From: Mesostigma viride | Lineage: Eukaryota; Streptophyta; Mesostigmatophyceae; Mesostigmatales; Mesostigmataceae | Length of the DNA stretch: 62,578 nucleotides | Reading direction: 5' to 3' | Assembly: GCA_009746045.1 (NCBI GenBank) | Contig: RPFO01000923.1 | Coordinates: forward strand, 1-62,578 | Shown: positions 22,421 to 31,333 of the stretch, piece after piece | How the letters are laid out: every line of letters starts with the position of its first letter | How positions within the stretch are numbered: position 1 is the first letter of the stretch | Notes under the pieces: generated by a model | Told to the model about the DNA's origin: nothing | The model's input: the letters and a program-made list of their open reading frames with translations, nothing else | Database searches by the model: none | Position numbers and translations under genes: made by a program

Positions 22421-25400
22421 AACCCCAACCCCAACCCCAACCCCAACCCCAACCCCAACCCCAACCCCAACCCCAACCCCAACCCCAACCCCAACCCCAA
22501 CCCCAACCCCAACCCCAACCCCAACCCCAACCCCAACCCCAACCCCAACCCACACCAGAACCCCAACCCCAATCCCAACCCCAACCCCAACCCCAACCCC
22601 AACCCCAACCCAGCCCCAGCCCCAGCCCCAACCCCAACCCCAACCCCAACCCCAACCCCAACCCCAACCCCAATTCCAACCCCAACCCCAACCCCAACCC
22701 CAACCCCAACCCCAACCCCAACCCCAACCCCAACCCCAACCCCAACCCCAACCCCAACCCCCACCCCAACCCCCACCCCAACCCCAACCCCAACCCCAAC
22801 CCCAACCCCAACCCCAATCCCAACCCCAACCCCACCCCAACCGCAACCCCAACCCCAACCTTAACCCCAACCCCAACCCCAACCCCAACCCCAACCCCAA
22901 CCCCAACCCCAACCCCAACCCCAACCCCAACGCCAACCCCAACCGCATCAGGGCTTCGACGTGGACGGCCGCCCCTACTGCGTCTCCCTCTTCTGCCACC
23001 GCGCGCTCTTCGTGAGCCCCCGCTGCAAGCAGATCGTGGCCGACCCCTACCTGAACGTGCTGGGCGAGGACGAGGGGGGGCGCGCCATTTGGAGCTCGAT
23101 ATCCTACCTTGAGTCCCTGGTGGATGCCGAGTACCTGGAGATGCTGGAGAGCGACAAGCCGCTCTGGTAGGTTATCTATAAATAACGCACACATACTGGG
23201 GCTCGCCGTAGGCTCATACAAGCGCTCATGGGTAAAGTGATGGATAGTAAGCATAAGCATAAGCATACAAGCAGGAGAGCGACAAGCCGTTCTGGTATGT
23301 TGGCTATAGTAGCTGTAGTAGCGCGTATGTAAGGCAGTGCACATGGGTAAAGCGAGAGGGGGGGCGAGAGACAAGCGGAAATGGTGCGCACGACCTGTGA
23401 TTAAGGCACGGGCTCTGTAGGGACTGTGTCTCGAGGGATCTTCTCGTGACATGCATTCCGCAGAAAATGAACCCTCCGGCCCTCCTAAACCCTGCCATTC
23501 CACGTATGGATCATGGAACCCAATATTGCACAGGCGGAACCCGCTACGTGTCCTTTCCCACCGGTATCCCCATGACCATCTGCCCACATGATTGTATATA
23601 ACTATCGCCATGACCATCTGCCCACATGATTGTATATAACTATCGCCATGACCATCTGCCCGCATGATTGTATATAACTATCCCCATGACCATCTGCCCA
23701 CATGATTGTATATAACTATCGCCATGACCATCTGCCCACATGATTGTATATAACTATCCCCATGACCATCTGCCCACATGATTGTATATAACTATCGCCA
23801 TGACCATCTGCCCACATGATTGTATATAACTATCCCCATGACTCTCTGCCCACATGATTGTATATAACCATCGCCATGACCATCTGCCCACATGATTGTA
23901 TATAACTATCCCCATGACTATCTGCCCGCATGCTCCCCCCGTTTGCCCCTGCCCTTGCCACGTGGGATGTGAGTATGTCTGCAGCCGTCGTTGCCACTCT
24001 CATGCAGGCATACATACCACACCACACCCATAGCGTTTTCTCACCCACGGCTCTCCTTGTCGCGCGTGTGCGCGTACTCATGCGCTCCCCCCCCCCCCCC
24101 TCCCCTGCCCCCCTCCCTCCCTCTATTCTTCCCTATCCTCCTGGTCTTCCCCCTCCTGGTGCCCTCATTCGCCTCCCCTCTCTCCTCCCCCCCTCCTTCC
24201 TGCCCTCCTGTTTCCCCCCGTCTCCCCCCCCCCCTTTCCTCCCCTGCACTGTGTTTTCCCCCGTCTTCCACCCCCCCCTTTCCTCCCCCGCACTGTGTTT
24301 TCCCCTGTCTTCCACCCCCACCCACCCACCCACCCACCCACCCACCCACCCACCCACCCACCCACCCACCCACCCACCCACCCACCCACCCACCCACCCA
24401 CCCACCCACCCACCCACCCACCCACCCACCCACCCACCCACCCACCCACAGGGTGCGCTCTGTCTCTGAGGGCCTGCGCATGTCCCCTGTCTCCGTGCTC
24501 CTCGTGGGCGACGAGTACGCCTCATCGGAGCATTGCTTCCAGGACCTGGTGGAGGCGATCGTGAACGAGCGCACCGTGGTGCCGATCCTGTTTGGCAACC
24601 CGTACAAGTTTACCGACTCGCCGTACAAGCGGGCCATCACGGAGCGCGCGGTCACGCCGTGGCAGTGGCTCGAGTTCTCCTCGAAAGCGGTGAGCGTTGC
24701 CTACCTCTCTCTCTCTCCCCCCCCCCACTTACTTCAAGCGCAGTAGTTTTCCTTCAAGGCAGTGCTGCCACTTGTCCTCTTCTTCATCCCTGGTTTCTCC
24801 CCCCAACAGCCCATGAACCGCATGCCTAGTTTCTGCCACACGTGACACGTCCCATCCTTGCTGGCCCGAACCAAACTCCCTGCAACACTACCCCTCCTCC
24901 CTGTCACGTTTCTTTATACATGAAATTCTCGCACTTGCTAGCCCCCCACCCCCCCTGCTTCTCTATATGGACCAGATTCTCACACTTATGTTACAGCCCC
25001 CCCGTAATGTTTCTGTGTGGACCATCCTTGTTTCTGTTGGAACCATGTTTTGTGTGCGGACCATGGGTTTTTTTTGAACCCATTTTGTGTGCGGCCCAGA
25101 TCCTGGAGGTGTGCGTGTCAACCTCCAGCTGGCGCAAGATGCCCCCGGCCTTCTTCGCTAACATTAAGAAAGCGGGAAAGATGATCGATGACGCCATCAA
25201 GTCCTTCGCCGCCACGCAGCAGGTGTGTGGGGGGGTTTGGCGTTTGGGCCATTTGTATAGTAATAGCAAATCGTGGTCAAAAGGGGGGTAAGACTAGCAA
25301 CAAAACGGATGCATCGTTCGTCGCTTCGCAGCAGGTGCAGGTGAGAGGATTGATACCGGTGGCATGTCTATACATCGAACATCGGGTGATCATTTGGGGG

Positions 25401-28400
25401 GGGGAGTGGGTCCACCTGTCCCTCGCTGCCACACAGCAGAATATGGCATGTCTCTCGTGTCATTTGTGTATTTGAACTATGAATTTCTCGTTTGTTAGAC
25501 CTTGTATAGTTTGAGTGGGGTGGTGATTGCCTATTGGTGAATCAGTATCACCTCGCACAGGCCTTTTGGCTGATGAACAGGATGCGGATCGGGGCACTCT
25601 GTGCCTGCCTGTCCAATACTGGGCAGCACGCCACCCTGTGCATGGATGACTGTCTTGGAGCTGCCCTGCCAGTAAGGCAGACATTAGTGGGCAGGTAGTA
25701 GCGAGCGGCCGCTGGCATAATACTGCGGAAGATAACTGCAGGCTCGCGCTTCCATTGCCCGGATTCTTCCAGCATTCTGGCCTGCGCGGGTTGTCTCTCT
25801 GATTATACCACAGTATGACAACCTTGCGCAGAAAGGAGAAAATCATTTCGTGGGCATCCCCCCTTTTGTGCAACATGGCATTCACATCATCCAGCACCCC
25901 TCTGACCATATGTAGCAGCGACCCCTTCCTGGCCTCCTGTCGCTCCCCTCCCTCCCCTACCCCCCTCTGCTCCCTTTGCTTCCCATACCTTGCATGCTTA
26001 CTCTGTTCCCCTGCTTTTTGCTCTCCCTGCCCCCCTCCCCCTGGCCCCTCCCCATCCTGGCATCCTATCGTGCCACCCCCCCTGGCCCCTCCCAATCGTT
26101 GCTTGCCTTCTCTCGTGCCACACGACGCATGCCCCCAGGACATCCCGGTCGCCCCACAAGCCCCCCGCGTAGACCTGTGTGAATCCTGCGCCCGCTGCGC
26201 CGCCGCCATTCACTGCCGCGACTGCGACTCGTACCTCTGCCGGCTATGCTCCAGCCGGCGGCATAAGAAGGGGAACATGCTGCTGCACCGGCTGACCGAC
26301 CGAGGGGAAGGCGCGTCGATGAGCTGCGAGATGTGCTCGTCTGCCCCCGACCTCGTCTACTGCCCGACGTGCGACGTGGGCTGCTGCACCGCGTGCGACC
26401 AGGACTTGCACAGGAAACTACCGATGGCGCTGCACCGACGCGCGCCCAACGTGCTGAGCTCCCATGAGGTCCACTTCAGTGCCAAGATGCCCCTCCCGGT
26501 GGTCCTCAAGGGGGTGGAGAGGGGGCTGGGGGTCAACCGCGGCAAGGCCCTGCGCGCGCTGGTGCGTTTCAGTGAACGCTTCACATGACATGGGAAGCAC
26601 CTTGTGGTTGATTACGCGACGACGAATCTTGTGCATGACCTTTTGTCTGACCTCATTGAATCACCGAGCCATCCATCTTCTGCATTCGTGATTCATGGCT
26701 TCCATCTGCTGCGCTTGTCCATATCGTTCGTCGAGCATTGTGTTTTGTGCCTGCGTTTCGAGTATCGGCCGTTTGCCAACACAGCATCCACACCCCCACC
26801 ACTCCCCGCGCCTCTTGCCAACCGGTCAACCCTTGCCCCTCGTCCTCGACCCCCCCACACCCCTAACCCACGGCCCCCCACCCATCGCAGGAGGTGGCTG
26901 GTTGGAACGTCGGCTGGTCCACCCGCTTCCTCCTCTTCATGAAGCAGCTGGGGGGGTTCAAGAAGCTGCTCGCGGTAAGGAGAGCAAAAGAGTGTGTGTG
27001 GGCTGTGGAGCAAGCAAGCAGTGCTGAATGAGTAGTAAGTCACAAGTGCTGAATAACAACGTGCTATGATCCCCTACACGTGACTGGCTGGACTCACGGA
27101 AGGGGTGCAAGTGGGAGCGCACACTTGTGCTGGACAAGCACACAGCGCAAACACATGTGGTGAACAAGTCCCCCCCAAACGGTGCCCTACACCTTAAGGC
27201 CTAGACCCCAGTAAGGTGTGCCCTACACCTTAAGGCCTAGACCCCAGTAAGGTGTGCCCTACACCTTAAGGCCTAGACCCCAGTAAGGTGTGCCCTACAC
27301 CTTAAGGCCTAGACCCCAGTAAGGTGTGCCCTACACCTTAAGGCCTAGACCCCAGTAAGGTGACATCGGCACGCTAGCTCTCTCTCCCCCATGCTGCAAG
27401 CCAAGGATTGTGGCTACGATGCGCTCTACCCCCCACCCCCTGTCCCCCCTCTTACGCCACCCCCTACAACGTGCCATCAGCGGCAATCCTGACTCAGTGC
27501 TTTATTGTAGGAAGTGCGACCTTGAAACTAGTGAGAACCTTTCAGTCTATTCCCATTACTGCCTCATCGCATGATGTCTCGTTCATCCATGCCCACCATG
27601 TCGCATGGTTGCATGGCTGTTTATACCCTTTTGTGAGATATTCCACGCTTTTGTTCGTGTGCGCTTTTGTGCCCTTTGTGCCCCTTTGTGCCCTTTTGTG
27701 CCCTTTTGTGCCCTTTTGTGCCCTTTTGTGCCCTTTTGTGCCCTTTTGTGCCCTTTTGTGCCCTTTTGTGCCCTTTTGTGCCCTTTTGTGCCCTTTTGTG
27801 CCCTTTTGTGCCCTTTTGTGCCCTTTTGTGCCCTTTTGTGCCCTTTTGTGCCCTTTTGTGCCCTTTTGTGCCCTTTTGTGCCCCTTTGTGCCCTTTTGTG
27901 CCCTTTTGTGCCCTTTCAAGCCGATGTTGCCCACTGGAAAAGTTTTCTTCTTTCTTGTCAGCGGCCTCCATTAAACAGCATCCTTGACGCCTGCCAACCC
28001 TCCCGACTCTAATCATATGTTACCCCCCTTTCTGCCCCCCCCCCCTTTTCCTCGGGTGACAATCCCCCATATTGCTCCCCGACACCCCCTTCCCAATCCC
28101 CCTTCCCCCCCCCCCCCCCTACCCCAGGCGGCGGCCGAGAACAAATCCCATAGCGCGCGTGCCTACCGCTGCGTGGCCGAGCTCTGCAAGACGTCCGCCA
28201 ACGCCGCGCGCTGCATGGTAGAGGAGCTGAACACGCCCGCCCAGATCTCCAAGCTTCTCTCCGAGCGACCTGAACGCCCCGCGCTCCTGACCCAGGCCTG
28301 CGAGGCACTCGCCCAGCTGATCGCCCAAGTCCCAGACGCGTGCGCGCCCTTCCTGCCCTCCCTTGTGGGCCCCGTGCTGGACGTCACGTGCCCCGTGAAA

Positions 28401-30332
28401 CCCGGCGCGGTGGATGCTACCGACCGCAACCCCGTCGAGATACCCTGGCTGCTCAAAGCGGGCCTCCGGGCGCTGGGCTACGTGACCATGCACTCGGCGG
28501 CCGCGTCGGCGGTGGCGGGGAGACTCGGCGCGGTGCCCGCGGTGCTTGCGGCCATGGAGGAGCACGCGGGGGCCGGCGAGTTGCAGGCGGCAGCAGCGCT
28601 GGCTGTCCAGGGACTGTTCGTGTCGTCCGAGAACCGGCGCCAGCTGTTAAAGGCGCGGGCGTTGCGGGGGCTGATCCGTGCCGTGCGGCAGCACCCAACG
28701 GACCGCGCCATGCTCACCGTGGTCTTTAAGGCGCTGGGGAGCGTCGCGGGGCAGCACGTCGCGGTTGCGGCGGCAGCCGGCCGGCACCGGACGGTGGAGC
28801 AGGTGATCTGGGCGGTGCGGGGCAACATCGACTACCCGCTGCTGGTCGCCGCTGGGTTTGACGCGCTCACGGGCCTGTGCAACGCGGCGCGCCCCACGCT
28901 GGGGCTATCGGAAGGAGAGGACGAGGGTGATGAGGGAGAGAGTGGGGATGACGAGGATGCGAGGGGCAGGAGGGGTGCTGAGAGCAGAGGTGACGATGAG
29001 GGGGATGATGATGAGGAGGAAGACAGCGGCCAAGACGAAGGCGGCGAGGGCAACCGAGAAGAGATTCTGGAGGCGGGCGCCGTATCCCTCGTACTGAACG
29101 TCATGTCCACCCTGGCCACCTCCCCTGAGGCGCAGACCGCGTCGTGCAAGCTCCTTGGCGCGATCATGGTCAACCTGCCCGATGTCGCCGAAGCGCTGCG
29201 CGAGGGCGGCGCGGTCCCCATGGCCCTCGCGGCGATGCAGCGTTTCCCGGCCCACGCGCCGCTCCAAGCCGCCGCTTGCGACGCGCTCTCCGCGCTGGTG
29301 GCCTACGGTAAGGGCCCCGAGGCAGCAATCCAGGCGGTCAAGGGAGGTGCGGTGGGGTTACTCCTTGCGGCGCTGGCGGCGCATGCCCGGGATGCAAGGG
29401 TCGCCGAGGACAGCTGTCTGCTTCTCGCGGGGCTGTGTGCGGAATGCCCCGACGAGGCGCTATCAGTGGGGGAGCATGGCGGCGTGGCGCTGCTGGTGTC
29501 GGCATTGTCAAACTACATGGACGTCTACGAGGTGCTCGTCCAGGTGGCGACGGCGCTGCGCTGCGTGCTGGCGGGGTACCCAGAGAACGCGGCGAGGGCA
29601 CGCAGGGTGGGTGCCCAGGGTGCTGCGCTCCAGCTGCTGCGGCGTCACGTGGGGGATGTGAGGCTGGTCGCGGCGGCGGCGGACATTCTAGCGGGCGTCA
29701 CCGTCGAGAGGGACTGCGCGAGGGGGGTGGTCGAGGACGGCGGCCTGGCCCTCCTGCGCGGCGCGCTGGACCTCCATTACAAGCTCTCGGCGGGCGCGTG
29801 CGCGGTGGTCGTGGAGGCGGTCCGCCAGGTGTGCGAGTCATCCGGGACCGAGAGCAAGCGGATCGCCGGCGAGCTAGGGTTCGTGGAGGCGTTGGTCGAG
29901 GCGTTGGAGGCCCACGCGGGGGACCCTCCCACGGCCGCGTCCTGCATGGGCGCGCTGCGGGTCATCACGTTGGTCCCTGAGAACGCCGACCGGTTCCGCC
30001 GCACACGCGCGACTGCGATCGTCCGATCGGCGTTGTCGTTTGTGAATCCTACGCCTGCGGCCGGGAGCTGCGATGCGCTGGTCGCGGAGGAGGCCGCGGG
30101 ACTGCTCGCGCTCGGCACAGCGGGGGTGGCCCTAGGGGACACGTACGTGGTCCATCCTGTGCTCCCCCGGCCAGGCGCACCAATGACAGTGGCAGATAAG
30201 GTCGCGCACGTTTTCAAGCACGCGACCGAGTCGGCGCAGGCGGAGGTGGAGGCGGAGGCGCAGTGGCAACCGAACAAGCAGGAGGAGGTGGCGCGGCCAG
30301 CCACGCTGTTCCTGGATGTGGACACGTCATGA
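20845..30332 (+). CDS. TIR-like, tandem B-box, armadillo-repeat protein
   Basis: Eight exons join with GT..AG introns and consistent phase: 20845-21021, 21157-21375, 22952-23166, 24452-24689, 25100-25222, 26139-26561, 26891-26974 and 28128-30332, giving about 1,227 residues. Residues about 1-130 are helical and unidentified. Residues about 200-285 look like the second half of a TIR domain: a strand and helix [20 protein letters not shown], then the strand TVVPILFG. About 325-465 holds two B-boxes (CESC..CRDC..LCRLC..H and CEMC..CPTC..CTAC..H). From about 494 come armadillo/HEAT-like helical repeats, interrupted by an acidic Glu/Asp/Gly insert (near 28913-29055). TIR plus ARM recalls the NAD-hydrolase SARM1, but with the order reversed and with B-boxes as in TRIM proteins. 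An immune or stress-signalling role is inference. The TIR call is the weakest link; the B-box and ARM calls are firm. Confidence 0.75.
21985..22949 (+). repeat. (CCCCAA)n tract, TTGGGG telomere-type repeat, in an intron
   Basis: About 960 bp of CCCCAA units with a few variants (a block of CCCCGA near 22381-22420, CCCCAG near 22612-22630). It ends directly at the CAG acceptor of exon 3 of the TIR-like gene. The complementary strand is TTGGGG, the Tetrahymena-type telomere unit and a G-quadruplex former. Confidence 0.95.
23274..23300 (+). repeat. Copy of an exon 3 end and donor in the following intron
   Basis: GGAGAGCGACAAGCCG..CTG|GTATGT repeats the end of exon 3 (23146-23172, donor GTAGGT) about 128 bp downstream. 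The flanks (CATGGGTAAAG) also match, so this is a degenerate tandem duplication of roughly 110-130 bp. Confidence 0.75.
23571..23930 (+). repeat. 38-bp minisatellite, about 9.4 copies
   Basis: Unit CATGACCATCTGCCCACATG plus ATTGTATATAACTATCGC or ..CCC. The GC and CC ends largely alternate in the middle of the array, pointing to a 76-bp dimer as the recent unit of amplification. It lies in intron 3 of the TIR-like gene. Confidence 0.9.
24311..24450 (+). repeat. (CCCA)n tract running into a splice acceptor
   Basis: About 140 bp of perfect CCCA tetranucleotides that end in the acceptor AG of exon 4, replacing an ordinary polypyrimidine tract. Confidence 0.95.
27182..27361 (+). repeat. 36-bp tandem repeat, five near-perfect copies
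   Basis: Unit GCCCTACACCTTAAGGCCTA plus GACCCCAGTAAGGTGT, five copies in intron 7 of the TIR-like gene, apparently identical and therefore recent. Each contains a TTAAGGCCTAG word. Confidence 0.9.
27668..27918 (+). repeat. 10-bp tandem repeat CCCTTTTGTG, about 25 copies
   Basis: Near-perfect decanucleotide array in intron 7 of the TIR-like gene, just upstream of the large last exon. Open frames through it ([10 protein letters not shown] or [10 protein letters not shown]) are artefacts of the repeat. Confidence 0.95.
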
Positions 30333-31333
30333 GAAGCCTGGGGGTAGGATATACATGGCATTGAGGCAAAGGGGCCAGCATTGCGTAGAGGTGTGGGGGT
30401 GCTCGCCAGATCGGTATTGGTGCGTGTGTGGAATGCAAATGCTGTCTGAGACGGCCAATCTTTGCCAAAGTAGGAGTTGGCCACCTGGGTAAGAGGCGGG
30501 GCAGCGATGGCTTTATGGTATGCTGTGCCGCTAAATGCAGAGCAGTTTCCACTTGCAAGGGCTACTATCTCGGATGATTTTTTACCTTTCCGGCCGAGGC
30601 CCTTGCATGCGTCATCAATCAGTGGCCAGGAATGACGATAGCGGAATGACAATCCATTACTTCCGCCAGATATTCTGATCAGGCACTCCGCAGAGGTGAA
30701 AACCATTTGCGTTCAGTGCCGGGCCGCGGAAAACGCGGAAAAACGCCAGATATGTCCGGTATGTACACAAGGTTGAGTAATGCCAATCGGATGGACAGGG
30801 CTGTGCGTTGTTGAAGATCATGTCTGCATGGCGGGGGGGCCCACAATCAATCTACAATACCCATGCCAAATTTTATTACTTGAGGAGACGCCATTTCAAC
30901 AAATACATGACAATTGATGCTCATTGTGAATGCGTTTCCACATGAAATTATTACCATTTCATGCAATTTGGTCACTGGTGCGCTTTCCGCGTGCACTTTT
31001 CATTACTAGATTGCTTAAATTTATTAAAATTTATTAACATTTATTAAAATTTATTCAAGTCGGGGTAAAATTGGCTGTTTTTGTCATAGTGTCATGCACT
31101 CGGAGGGTAAGCAAGTGAGACAAGTTGTAGATTATTTACAATTGCACAACCCTCTCCACGACCCCGCTAGTTCTATTTATAGAACGAATTATAATTATTG
31201 CCAAAATTGTGCACAAGCCTGTGCACAACCCAACCAGTAATTCCCACTTGAACTTTGAATATTCAAGTGAATGCTCTGGAGACAGATGTACAGATCGATC
31301 TTTACAAATGTACACGAGTTCAGATCAAGCTAT
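30333..31333. other. Intergenic space between convergent genes
   Basis: About 1 kb that changes from GC-rich to AT-rich around 30.8 kb and contains A/T runs with repeated TTTATTAAAA words near 31015-31060. No gene seen. Both flanking genes end here, so it should hold their 3' UTRs and polyadenylation signals. Confidence 0.5.

Noticed and set aside
21815-23112. Open frames through the CCCCAA tract (NPNP, TPTP, QPQP)
   Set aside because: Repeat artefacts; the tract is intronic by splice signals on both sides.
24041-24655. Frames made of GGWV or THPP repeats
   Set aside because: CCCA tetranucleotide repeat; only the flanking exon on the plus strand is conserved coding sequence.
27408-28016. 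[10 protein letters not shown] and [10 protein letters not shown] repeat proteins
   Set aside because: A 10-bp satellite read in several frames; it lies in the intron before the ARM exon.
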